Shown here: piece after piece, positions 41,289 to 49,072 of the stretch
Layout of the letters: the number at the start of each line of letters is the position of its first letter
Position numbering within the stretch: the first letter of the stretch is position 1
Assembly: GCA_013152475.1 (NCBI GenBank)
Contig: JAADGH010000153.1
Coordinates: 1 to 55,536, forward strand
Direction: 5' to 3'
Source of the DNA: Planctomycetota bacterium
GTDB lineage: Bacteria > Planctomycetota > Brocadiia > JAADGH01
Length of the DNA: 55,536 bases
Notes under the pieces: model-generated
The model's database searches: none
What the model was told of the DNA's origin: nothing
What the model saw: the letters and a program-made list of their open reading frames with translations, nothing else
Position numbers and translations under genes: made by a program

Positions 41289-43034
41289 ATGACCACACAC
41301 CCCGAGACCCGCTGGGTTTTCCCGAACCGCAATGCGAAGCTCGAAGCCGAGCTCACCCAACGCCTGCGGATTTCCCCCATCCTCGCCCAGGTGTTGATGA
41401 ATCGCAACATCACCGGCGTGGACGCCGCCCGGAAGTTCCTCCGCCCGAACCTCTCCGGTCTGGAGGACCCGTGGGACCTGCCCGACATGCAAAAGGCCTC
41501 CGACCGCATCCGCGAGGCCATCGAGCAGCAGGAACGGATCGTCATCTATGGCGACTACGACGTGGACGGGATCACGGCCACGGCCCTGCTCCTGCGCTGC
41601 CTGCGCATGGCCGGAGCGGAGGTCGCCTACTATCTGCCTGAGCGAATGGAGGAGGGGTACGGCCTGAACGTCGCCGCCCTGCGGCAGTTCAAGGGCGAAG
41701 GCGCTCGCCTGGTGGTGACGGTGGACTGCGGCATCAGCGCCATCGAAGAGGCGCGAGTGGCCCGGAAGCTGGGGATTGACCTCATCATCACCGACCACCA
41801 TGAGCCCGGCCCCGAGCTGCCCGACGCCTACGCCCTGGTGTCTCCGCGCATCGCCGGCTGCACTTACCCTTTCAAGGATCTGGCCGGCGTGGGCATCGCC
41901 TTTAAAGTGGCATGGGCCATCGGGAAGAGCTTCTCCAGCGGCGTGAAGGTCTCGGACGACTTTAAAGACTTCCTCACCGACGCCGTCGGGCTGGCTGCGC
42001 TCGGGACCGTGGCGGACGTGGCGCCCATCTGCGGGGAGAACCGCATCCTGACCGCGTACGGCCTGGGGGCGTTGGGTGAATCGAGCTCCCCCGGCATCAT
42101 GGCCCTGCTCCTGGTATCGAGCGCCGAGGACCGGCGGCTCAGTACATGGGACATCAGCTTCCGGATCGGGCCCCGCCTCAACGCCGCCGGCCGCCTGGGC
42201 GATGCGCGGCGCGGGGTGGAGCTCCTGACCACCGAGGATACGACCGTAGCCCGCGAGATCGCCGACCTGCTGGACAGGGAGAACACCGATCGCCGCGAGA
42301 TCCAGGACGGCATCTTTCAGCATGCCCGCGAGAAGGTGGAACGGGAGGTGGACGTGGCCTCGGCGCGGGCGATCGTCCTGGCCGATCCGGGATGGCACCC
42401 CGGCGTGATCGGGATCGTGGCGTCGAAGATTTGCGAGCAGTACTACCGGCCGACCTTGCTGATCGCCATCGACGAGGAAGGCATCGGCCACGGCTCGGCG
42501 CGATCGATCCCGGGGTTCCATCTCTATGATGCGCTCTGCAACTTCCGGAGCATCCTGTTGTCCTTCGGCGGGCACGAGCGGGCGGCGGGTCTGAAGATCA
42601 AGAAGGATGCCATCCCCGCGCTCGCGGACGGACTGAACGAGTTCGCGGCATCGGTCCTGTCGGAGGAGGACCTGCTTCCGCAGGTGCGTGTGGACGCGGA
42701 GGCGCGGTTGGCATCGCTGTCCAGGCCCGTGGTGTCCGAGCTGGAGATGCTCGCCCCCCATGGCGAGGGCAACCCGCCGCCCGTCCTGGCCTCGACGGAC
42801 GTGACGATCGCCGGGCGGCCGCGACGGATGGGGCGGGATGGAGCACACCTGAGTTTCTATGCCCAACAGGACGGCACGACGATTCGGGCCGTGGCCTTCG
42901 GCATGGGGGAGCTGGAGGGCCTTCTATCCGAGAAAGGACGACCCGTCGCCATTGCGTATGAGCCCTACCTGGACACGTGGAAGGGGAGCGAGTCCGTGCA
43001 GCTCAAGATCAAGGACATCCAGGTCGAGCCATGA
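41289..43034 (+). CDS. recJ: Single-stranded-DNA-specific 5'-3' exonuclease RecJ
   Basis: The 581-residue enzyme acts in recombination and mismatch repair. Its DHH-superfamily motifs are all present: VIYGDYDVDGITATALLL (motif I), VVTVDCGISAIEEARVA (motif II) and LIITDHHEPG (motif III, DHH). GTVADVAPICGENR follows, with the DHHA1 domain signature LSFGGHERAAGLKI near the C-terminus and an OB-fold tail. The first ATG of the frame is used; it opens directly with the conserved PETRWVFPNRN-type start. Confidence 0.95.
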   Translation: MTTHPETRWVFPNRNAKLEAELTQRLRISPILAQVLMNRNITGVDAARKFLRPNLSGLEDPWDLPDMQKASDRIREAIEQQERIVIYGDYDVDGITATALLLRCLRMAGAEVAYYLPERMEEGYGLNVAALRQFKGEGARLVVTVDCGISAIEEARVARKLGIDLIITDHHEPGPELPDAYALVSPRIAGCTYPFKDLAGVGIAFKVAWAIGKSFSSGVKVSDDFKDFLTDAVGLAALGTVADVAPICGENRILTAYGLGALGESSSPGIMALLLVSSAEDRRLSTWDISFRIGPRLNAAGRLGDARRGVELLTTEDTTVAREIADLLDRENTDRREIQDGIFQHAREKVEREVDVASARAIVLADPGWHPGVIGIVASKICEQYYRPTLLIAIDEEGIGHGSARSIPGFHLYDALCNFRSILLSFGGHERAAGLKIKKDAIPALADGLNEFAASVLSEEDLLPQVRVDAEARLASLSRPVVSELEMLAPHGEGNPPPVLASTDVTIAGRPRRMGRDGAHLSFYAQQDGTTIRAVAFGMGELEGLLSEKGRPVAIAYEPYLDTWKGSESVQLKIKDIQVEP

Positions 43035-43050
43035 GGCCGGAGAGAATCGC

Positions 43051-43710
43051 ATGCGGCACTGCGCATTGATCCCTGCATACAACGAAGCGGAACACATCGC
43101 CCGCGTAGTGAAGGGCTGCCTGGCTCACTGTCCGCGCGTGCTGGTGGTGGACGACGCCTCCGAGGACGATACCGCCGTCCAAGCCGCCGAGGCCGGCGCC
43201 GTGGTCCTGAGACATGCCACGAATGCAGGCAAGGGCGCGGCGCTGGACACCGGGTTTCAGTATCTGAAGAACACCGAGGTGCAGGGGGTCGTCATGCTCG
43301 ACGGCAACGGGCGGCATGCGCCCCAGGATCTGCCCCGTTTCTTTAAGCGAGCGGAGAAGGGTGACGTGGATGTGATTATCGGCTGCGGCATGCACAATGT
43401 CCGACACATGCCCCTGCTTCGGCAGCTTGTAAACCGGGCGGCGTCGCGATTTGTTTCCGTTTTGTCGGGCCACTTGGTGCACGACTCGCAGTCGGGGTTC
43501 CGCTGGATTCGCAAGGACGTATGGGACGACGCCGGCGTGTTGGACCGTAGCTGCAACGCCGAGACGCAGTTCTTGATCAACGCCGGGCAGCAGGGCTTCC
43601 GGATCACCGAAGTGCCGCTCTCCGCTCGTACGCCCAGCAACCATGGCGAGGTTCACCCCCTTTGGGACATGCTCCGGTTCCTCTGTCTGTCGGCGAAGCA
43701 CATCTTCTGA
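43051..43710 (+). CDS. Family 2 glycosyltransferase-like protein
   Basis: The 219-residue product has the GT2 opening ALIPAYNEAEHIARVVKGCL, then VLVVDDASEDDTAVQAAEAG and NAGKGAALDTGFQ. The metal-binding position reads VMLDGNGRHAPQDLP instead of the common LDADGQH, so one carboxylate is replaced. Activity may be altered or the metal may be held differently. No membrane segment is evident. Start 43051 was chosen because the family fold begins there and GGAGAGAATCGC precedes it. The gene lies 17 bases after recJ. Confidence 0.82.
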   Translation: MRHCALIPAYNEAEHIARVVKGCLAHCPRVLVVDDASEDDTAVQAAEAGAVVLRHATNAGKGAALDTGFQYLKNTEVQGVVMLDGNGRHAPQDLPRFFKRAEKGDVDVIIGCGMHNVRHMPLLRQLVNRAASRFVSVLSGHLVHDSQSGFRWIRKDVWDDAGVLDRSCNAETQFLINAGQQGFRITEVPLSARTPSNHGEVHPLWDMLRFLCLSAKHIF

Positions 43711-43718
43711 GGCCTGGG

Positions 43719-44390
43719 ATGAGTAGAGCGCCCGAGCACAGCGCGGAGTTCGCATCGGAACGGCGCCGAATGGTCGAGCACGATCTCAAGGGACGGGGCA
43801 TCAAGGCCCCCCGCGTCCTCACGGCCTTTGAGACCGTTCCCCGCCATCGTTTCGTTCCGGAGGAGTTCCGTTGCCAGTCCTACGACGACCACCCGATAAC
43901 CATCGGCCACGGCCAGACCATCTCCCAGCCGTACATGGTCGCGCTCATGACCCAGATGCTCCGCCTCCAGGGTAACGAGCGCGTCCTGGAGATCGGGACC
44001 GGGTCGGGCTACCAGACGGCCGTTCTGGCTGAGCTGGCCCGCGAGGTCTACACGGTGGAGCGCATCGCGGAGCTGTCCCGACGCGCTGGAGATACACTCG
44101 ACGCGCTCGGGTACGAGAACGTCCACTTCCGCATCGGCGACGGCACCCTGGGCTGGCCGGAGGAGTCCCCGTTTGACCGCATCCTGGCCACCGCCGGCGC
44201 CCCGAAAGTTCCCCAGCCGCTGCTCGACCAGATTGCCGAGGGGGGGTGGCTGGTCATTCCCGTGGGCGACGCCTACAGCCAGACGCTTGTGAAGGCCGAG
44301 AAACTGAAGGGCATGATTGTCGAATCAAGAAGCACGGCGTGCGTCTTCGTCAAACTGATAGGAAAGGAAGGATGGCGGGCAGGAGAGTGA
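43719..44390 (+). CDS. pcm: Protein-L-isoaspartate O-methyltransferase
   Basis: The 223-residue enzyme repairs damaged aspartyl residues using SAM. It shows the family motifs VPRHRFVPEEF, YDDHPITIGHGQTISQPYMV, the SAM loop VLEIGTGSGYQTAVLAEL, VYTVERI and DRILATAGAPKVPQPLLDQI with GGWLVIPVG. Length and order of motifs are normal. The gene begins eight bases after the glycosyltransferase stop codon, so they are probably co-transcribed. Confidence 0.94.
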   Translation: MSRAPEHSAEFASERRRMVEHDLKGRGIKAPRVLTAFETVPRHRFVPEEFRCQSYDDHPITIGHGQTISQPYMVALMTQMLRLQGNERVLEIGTGSGYQTAVLAELAREVYTVERIAELSRRAGDTLDALGYENVHFRIGDGTLGWPEESPFDRILATAGAPKVPQPLLDQIAEGGWLVIPVGDAYSQTLVKAEKLKGMIVESRSTACVFVKLIGKEGWRAGE

Positions 44391-44589
44391 GAACGAAATC
44401 CGCGATAGACCGTGCATTGCTGCTGGCCGACCTGCCCAACGTCTTCGGCGCTTCGGATCTCCGGTTTTGATTATGCAGGACGTTCCCCAGAACGCGGACG
44501 GGATCAAGCGTAACCACTGTCGGCCATTTGGATTGCGAAACTCGGCTTTTGGATTCCGGCTGGCCGATGTCAAGCGGGTGTTCGAGGCG

Positions 44590-44841
44590 CCGGACAAGTG
44601 GAAACGTGTCCATCGTCGAGCGACGGCCCTGCTCCGTTTGGGGCTGGACGCCGAAACCGCCTGACGTTCGGCCGCCAACGAACGCGGTCCGTGGCGGAAC
44701 GCCGGTGCTTGGCATCTGCAACGCGCCCTACCCAAGCAGCGCTTGGCGGCCCTTGGTCTCGTGTCACTGGCGAACCAACAGAAACGCTTTCAATCTACAA
44801 CACGAACCGCCGTATACGGAACCGTACGTACGGTGGTGTGA
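44590..44841 (+). pseudogene. C-terminal relic of a group II intron maturase
   Basis: One frame reads KWKRVHRRATALLRLGLDAE, then TGA at 44662-44664. It continues in the same frame with AANERGPWRNAGAWHLQRAL and PKQRLAALGLVSLANQQKRF up to 44841. The second part is the characteristic end of bacterial group II intron maturases (compare GRGPWWNAGASHM then a GLVSL block, from general family knowledge). With an internal stop and no reverse-transcriptase domain upstream, it cannot be functional. Confidence 0.75.
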
Positions 44842-44869
44842 GAGGAGGAAACTCCCCCTCCTACTCGAT
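44806..44869 (+). ncRNA. Group II intron domains V and VI (3' end of a decayed intron)
   Basis: Bases 44806-44837 fold as domain V. ACCGCCGTA pairs with TACGGTGGT (CGC triad), a two-base CG bulge follows, and TACG pairs with CGTA around a GAAC loop. Next, 44840-44869 can form domain VI, in which GAGGAGG pairs with the CCTCC/CTC region leaving an unpaired A near the 3' end. The intron would end at CTCGAT (44864-44869). The catalytic core is well kept although the maturase is broken and the 5' part of the intron is missing. Confidence 0.7.
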
Positions 44870-45039
44870 TGCGCAGGGCGATTTCGGCAGGATGTTGTGT
44901 TGAAGAATATTTGAAATGCCAAAGACAAATCCATCCCGGCTCCGTATAAGTAGGTAAAAAGGGCAGATCAGAGCGACAGGGCCAAGAGATGAGGATTTGA
45001 ACGGCTCACGAAGGAGCAAAATCGGAAAGGATGGAAGAA
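44870..45039. other. Gap downstream of the intron relic
   Basis: These 170 bases lead to the signalling cluster. I see no gene. Ribosome-binding-like purine runs (AAGGAG at 45011, GGAAAGG at 45024) precede the two possible starts of the receiver gene. Confidence 0.4.
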
Positions 45040-45456
45040 ATGGCATATCTGATGGTGATTGACGACGAGGAGGACTTCGCAACGCTGACGGCTCAAGCGC
45101 TCCGTGACGATGGGCACGAGGTGCGGATTGAACTGGATCTCAAGAGCGCCGCAAAGAGCCTGAAAGAAAGACAACCGGATGCCGTGATTCTGGATGTCAT
45201 GTTTCCGGGCGATCAGGCGGGTGGATTCAAGCTGGCCTGGAAGATACGAAGTGAGTATCACATCCCCGTCTTGATGCTGACGGCGGTCAACACGGAGGCC
45301 CATTTGAATCTGGACAACAAGGACATCGACACCCTTTGGCTTCCTGTCGCCGAGTTTCTGGAGAAACCTGTGGTCCCGGATGTCCTGCGGAACAAGGTGT
45401 CCTCTCTCCTTCAGGAGACCGACCCCTGCGCTGCGGGCGCATGCACCGAGCGATAA
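45040..45456 (+). CDS. Single-domain response regulator
   Basis: The 138-residue receiver begins MAYLMVIDDEEDFATLTAQA and has the phosphoacceptor Asp in VILDVMFPG, the switch Thr in VLMLTAVN and the Lys in FLEKPVV. A small insertion (EAHLNLDNKDIDTLWL) precedes the Lys region. It has no output domain. ATG 45040 has GGAAAGG nine bases upstream; ATG 45031 in the same frame is an alternative. It is the first gene of a compact receiver-kinase-receiver-phosphatase set. Confidence 0.85.
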   Translation: MAYLMVIDDEEDFATLTAQALRDDGHEVRIELDLKSAAKSLKERQPDAVILDVMFPGDQAGGFKLAWKIRSEYHIPVLMLTAVNTEAHLNLDNKDIDTLWLPVAEFLEKPVVPDVLRNKVSSLLQETDPCAAGACTER

Positions 45457-45469
45457 GAAGAGGGAAGCG

Positions 45470-46660
45470 ATGTCGGCACAGGAAGCGGCCATGAGGGCGC
45501 CGGGGCTTAGGCGGATACTTGAACGGGTGACGGGACCTCTCGCGGGGAGCGCTCCGGCGGTGGGCCAGGGAGGCGCCGCCAAGACGACGAGCAGGGGGAA
45601 GTATTTCCTCTGGCACGGTTTGATTGGCTTTGTGAATGGATACGTTTTTCTGCATCCTCTGTCCATGGTCATCTTCCGTTTGCTCGACCCGTGCTTCGCC
45701 GGTGGAATGCCCGACGCGCCGGGCCACGCCGTCTGGGCGCCGATCTTCAAGGCGTTCCAGCCCAACATGGTCCCCATGGGATTGATGTTCGGGGTGGTCG
45801 GGGCGGTTGTCGCCTCGATCTACGGCTATCAGAGGCGGGCGATCCATACACGCGCCGAAGAATTGGAGGAGCAACTCGCGGTCAATGCCCGGTTGGTGGG
45901 CGAGCTCAAGGAGAACACCGCCGCGCTCGAGTCGAAGAATATGCGGCTGAGGGAGCTTGAGCGAGAGAGAGAGCGGACGACCCATTTCATCGTCCATGAC
46001 TTCAAGGGCTACCTGGGGTGTATTTCGGGTTTTGCCAAACGGGCCCTCAAAGCTGAGGCGACCAAAAAAGACCCCACCCTCTCCGATGCGTTGGTCCGGA
46101 TTCAACGTCAGTCTGAAAAGATGCTGGCCGACACCAGGAACCTCCTCGACCTCGCCCGTCTGCAGGAGCGGTCCAATCTAAAAATGGAACCGGTTGTGCC
46201 TGAGCAGCTCCTCCGCGAGGTCCTGGATGATTTGACGCTTCATGTGCGGAGGGGCATGGTTACGATCGATGAGTCGGGAGGCCCGTGCCCTGCGGCGCCG
46301 GGCGAACCGGCGCTGCTGAGGCGGGTGCTCTGGAACCTCGCCGTGAACGCCCTGAAGCACAACGAACCCGGGACCCGCGTCGCCCTGAGCGCCAGGCACG
46401 ACAAGCGCGCGAACCGCGTGATCTTTTCCTGCGCCGACAAAGGGCGGGGGGTGCATGAGGAGACGCTGCCCAGACTGTTTGAAGACTTCGAAACGGGCAA
46501 CACCGGGGGCAATGCCGATGGAAACGGGTTGGGTTTGGCCTTCTGCAAGTCTGCGGTCGAGGCCCATGGGGGACGCATCTGGTGCGAGAGCGAAGTGGGG
46601 AATGGCGCCCGATTTTGCTTCTCGATTCCTTGTGAGGAGGGAGAAGAGAATGATGAATAG
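45470..46660 (+). CDS. Sensor histidine kinase with two-helix membrane domain
   Basis: The 396-residue kinase has two hydrophobic segments (GLIGFVNGYVFLHPLSMVIF at about 50-70 and LMFGVVGAVVASIYGYQRRA at about 100-120). A coiled linker follows, then a H-box of the form FIVHDFKGYLG. The HATPase part has LWNLAVNALKHNEPG, CADKGRGVHEE and GNGLGLAFCKSAVEAHGG. The short loop between the helices suggests intramembrane sensing. It starts 13 bases after the receiver and its stop codon overlaps the next receiver gene. Confidence 0.88.
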   Translation: MSAQEAAMRAPGLRRILERVTGPLAGSAPAVGQGGAAKTTSRGKYFLWHGLIGFVNGYVFLHPLSMVIFRLLDPCFAGGMPDAPGHAVWAPIFKAFQPNMVPMGLMFGVVGAVVASIYGYQRRAIHTRAEELEEQLAVNARLVGELKENTAALESKNMRLRELERERERTTHFIVHDFKGYLGCISGFAKRALKAEATKKDPTLSDALVRIQRQSEKMLADTRNLLDLARLQERSNLKMEPVVPEQLLREVLDDLTLHVRRGMVTIDESGGPCPAAPGEPALLRRVLWNLAVNALKHNEPGTRVALSARHDKRANRVIFSCADKGRGVHEETLPRLFEDFETGNTGGNADGNGLGLAFCKSAVEAHGGRIWCESEVGNGARFCFSIPCEEGEENDE

Positions 46661-47051
46661 CAACGGCAACAGCAAGACGATACTGATCGTCGAGGATGAG
46701 GAGGACTTTGCAGCCCTCCTCTCCGGTCTCCTGCAGGAGCGGGGCTACCGTGTGGTTATTGCGAGAAATTCCGGCGAAGCCCTGGACCGCCTGCGGGAGT
46801 TTACACCCCATCTCATCACCCTGGATGTGATGATGCCGGGACGGAGGGGGGGTGCGTTCTACGAGGACCTGCGGCGGAACAAGAGCACAGGAACGATTCC
46901 TATTGTAATCATCACCGGCCTGGCATCCGCCGGGCAGGTGTTCAGAAGGGCCATCGAGACCAAGGGGGTTCGTCCACCCGAGGGGTACCTTGAAAAGCCC
47001 CTCAACGAGCATTCACTGGGGGCAACCCTCCATTGCATACTCGGGAGCTGA
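46650..47051 (+). CDS. Single-domain response regulator
   Basis: The 133-residue receiver begins after MMNSNGNSKTILIVEDEEDF. It has the phosphoacceptor Asp in ITLDVMMPGRRGG, the switch Thr in VIITGLAS and the Lys in YLEKPLN. The start at 46650 overlaps the kinase gene end and follows GAGGAGGGA. It links the kinase to the PP2C-type phosphatase that follows 13 bases later, a plausible output of the pathway. Confidence 0.86.
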   Translation: MMNSNGNSKTILIVEDEEDFAALLSGLLQERGYRVVIARNSGEALDRLREFTPHLITLDVMMPGRRGGAFYEDLRRNKSTGTIPIVIITGLASAGQVFRRAIETKGVRPPEGYLEKPLNEHSLGATLHCILGS

Positions 47052-47064
47052 GGAGAGATGCCCC

Positions 47065-48546
47065 ATGCTGGCAGGGATACGCTCATTCCGTAGTTCGTTG
47101 CGCTTCCGCATGATGTTGGCGATGAACGCGGCGCTCATCCTGATCATGGGCGTGTTTGTCGTCCTGGACTACAACCGGGAGTACGGCGAACATCTGCACG
47201 AACAGGTAGCCACCCTGGAGGCGGAGGCGCGCGTTGTGGTCGCCGCCTCGCAGCAGTTTCCTGACCGAGCGCAGTTCCAGAATTATCTGGAGAAGTACTG
47301 CGCTCAGATGAAGATGTCGGCGTCGCCCGGGCACCACATGATCGTTGCGGGACCGGACGACGAGATTCAGATGCGCGCCCATCAACGGGGCACACCCGAG
47401 ATGGAGAAGGCCATGCTCCGCGCGGCGCGACAGAAAAACCGCACCGCGCAGGCGCCGGACTACGACGTCGTCGTCGGGGAGGCGGCCCATGGCGACAGGC
47501 GCGTGATCGTGGGCGAGCGTCTTGACAACATCGAGCACCTTGTCCGATCCCAGTTGATCAGCCGGCTCACGAGCATTGTTATCGTGTGCGCGGCGATCGT
47601 GCTGATCGTCAACATCCTCCTCAGCCGCCTCGTGACGCGCCCCATCGGGGCGCTGGTCTCCGGCGTCCGCGCCGTGAAGGACGGCGCCCTCGGCTACAAA
47701 ATCGGGCAGCAACCAGCGGAGGAGTTCCAGTTCCTCGCCAACGAATTCAACGCCATGAGCTCGGCCCTGTATCGGGCCGAGACGCTGCGAAAAAGCCAGA
47801 TGGGGCGCGCCGCCCAGGTCCAGAGAAGGCTCCTGCCCCAACTTGACTCCCTGCGGAGGGATCTGGATATTCACCTGATCTTCCGGCCGGCCGAGGAGGT
47901 GGGCGGGGACTTCTACGATGTGCTCCGTCTGCCGGACCGCCGCTGGCTGATCGCTATGGCCGATGTCTCGGGCCACGGCGTGCCCGCCGCGATGATCAGT
48001 GCCATGCTGAAGTTGCTCCTCCGCACCCACGCCAAAGGAGACGCCTCGCTGTCCTCAATGGCAAAGGATATCGATTCCTCCTTGGGAAAACTGCTTCTGC
48101 CGGAAGACTTCGTGACCCTGTTCCTCATGGAGATCGATGAGACAAATCAGCACGTAACCTATGTCAACGCGGGCCACGAGCGGGGGCTTCTGCTGGGCGC
48201 CCACGGCCGGACCGAGGTGCTCGGCACGACCAGTCCCTGTCTCGGCATGAATCTCTTCGAGGGACCGGAGTGGCGGGAAGAGACGGTCCCCTTTAGCCCG
48301 GGCGACGTCATTCTCATCTGGACCGACGGCATCCCCGAGGCCATGAACGAAGCCGGCCAATTCTATGGGCGCGAGCGCCTCGTGGCGTTTCTAAAGGAAC
48401 ACGCAGGCCAAGCCCCGCGCAAGATGATCGAAGGGATCCAGGCCGAGGTGGACGAGTTCACAGAAGGCGCGCAGCAACATGACGACATCACCATGATGGC
48501 CATCGGAGTGAGACGGACGGATGCGGCGGGTGATCCATCAAATTAA
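47065..48546 (+). CDS. Membrane-bound PP2C/SpoIIE-type serine phosphatase with HAMP domain
   Basis: The 493-residue protein has a first helix (MMLAMNAALILIMGVFVVLD), a periplasmic domain (about 40-165), a second helix (LTSIVIVCAAIVLIVNILLS) and a HAMP region with RPIGALVSGVRAVKDG. The phosphatase domain shows RPAEEVGGDFYDVLRL, MADVSGHGVPAAM, YVNAGHERGLLL and ILIWTDGIPEAMN, ending with QQHDDITMMAIG. Such RsbU-like proteins usually dephosphorylate an anti-sigma-factor antagonist. No antagonist or anti-sigma factor is adjacent. It ends the receiver-kinase-receiver run. Confidence 0.9.
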   Translation: MLAGIRSFRSSLRFRMMLAMNAALILIMGVFVVLDYNREYGEHLHEQVATLEAEARVVVAASQQFPDRAQFQNYLEKYCAQMKMSASPGHHMIVAGPDDEIQMRAHQRGTPEMEKAMLRAARQKNRTAQAPDYDVVVGEAAHGDRRVIVGERLDNIEHLVRSQLISRLTSIVIVCAAIVLIVNILLSRLVTRPIGALVSGVRAVKDGALGYKIGQQPAEEFQFLANEFNAMSSALYRAETLRKSQMGRAAQVQRRLLPQLDSLRRDLDIHLIFRPAEEVGGDFYDVLRLPDRRWLIAMADVSGHGVPAAMISAMLKLLLRTHAKGDASLSSMAKDIDSSLGKLLLPEDFVTLFLMEIDETNQHVTYVNAGHERGLLLGAHGRTEVLGTTSPCLGMNLFEGPEWREETVPFSPGDVILIWTDGIPEAMNEAGQFYGRERLVAFLKEHAGQAPRKMIEGIQAEVDEFTEGAQQHDDITMMAIGVRRTDAAGDPSN

Positions 48547-48616
48547 ACGCCGTTTCCGCCTCGCAGCGGCTATTGGATCGGCCGGCAGATATCCCCCCCT
48601 CCGCGTCGCCTGAGCT

Positions 48617-48634
48617 CTGCACGCCGCCGTGCAG
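48617..48634. terminator. Hairpin between convergent genes (possible bidirectional terminator)
   Basis: CTGCACG and CGTGCAG form a perfect seven-base stem around CCGC, midway between the convergent phosphatase and receiver genes. There is no clear T run, so termination is inferred from position only. Confidence 0.35.
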
Positions 48635-48666
48635 ACGAGCGATCAATCAACGAGATTCACTGCGGG

Positions 48667-49071
48667 TCACCCGTTGCGGCTGAGCGCCTGGCCCACTCGT
48701 TCCAGCAGCACGTTCGGCTCGACGGGCTTTTCCAGGTAGTCGCGAATACTGCTCGGCGCGTCGTCGTGTGACAGGCCGTAAATCTCGCCGATGTTCTGCC
48801 CGAACCCCGTGAGGGCGATGATGGGGATGCAGCGAAGGCCCTCGCTTTCCTGCAGGTCGCGGCACACCTCGAACCCCGTCTTCACGGGCATCATAAAATC
48901 CAGCAGGATGAGATCGGGGGCCTCTTTGTCGGCCATGCGCACGCCCTCCTCGCCGTTCACCGCGCGACAGGTTCGGTATCCGGCCTGCTCCAGGACACTG
49001 GCCACTGCGCTGGCTACGTCGTCGTCGTCGTCGACGATGAGAATGGTCTCGTCGCCCGTGTGCGTCTCCAT
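48667..49071 (-). CDS. Single-domain response regulator downstream of acs
   Basis: The 134-residue receiver has ETILIVDDDDDVASAVASVL, the phosphoacceptor Asp in LILLDFMMPVKTG, the switch Thr in IIALTGFGQN and the Lys in YLEKPVE. The ATG at 49071 follows the acs stop codon directly and has AGGAGG nine bases upstream, so it is expressed with acetyl-CoA synthetase. No kinase is adjacent on this strand; the kinase at 45470 is nearest. Confidence 0.85.
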   Translation of the reverse strand: METHTGDETILIVDDDDDVASAVASVLEQAGYRTCRAVNGEEGVRMADKEAPDLILLDFMMPVKTGFEVCRDLQESEGLRCIPIIALTGFGQNIGEIYGLSHDDAPSSIRDYLEKPVEPNVLLERVGQALSRNG

Positions 49072-49072
49072 C

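Noticed and set aside
41229..42866. A minus-strand open frame of 545 codons
   Set aside because: Antisense of recJ, which has all DHH motifs on the plus strand.
42859..43050. Longer N-terminus for the glycosyltransferase
   Set aside because: The in-frame extension overlaps the end of recJ and has no domain similarity; the family fold starts at 43051.
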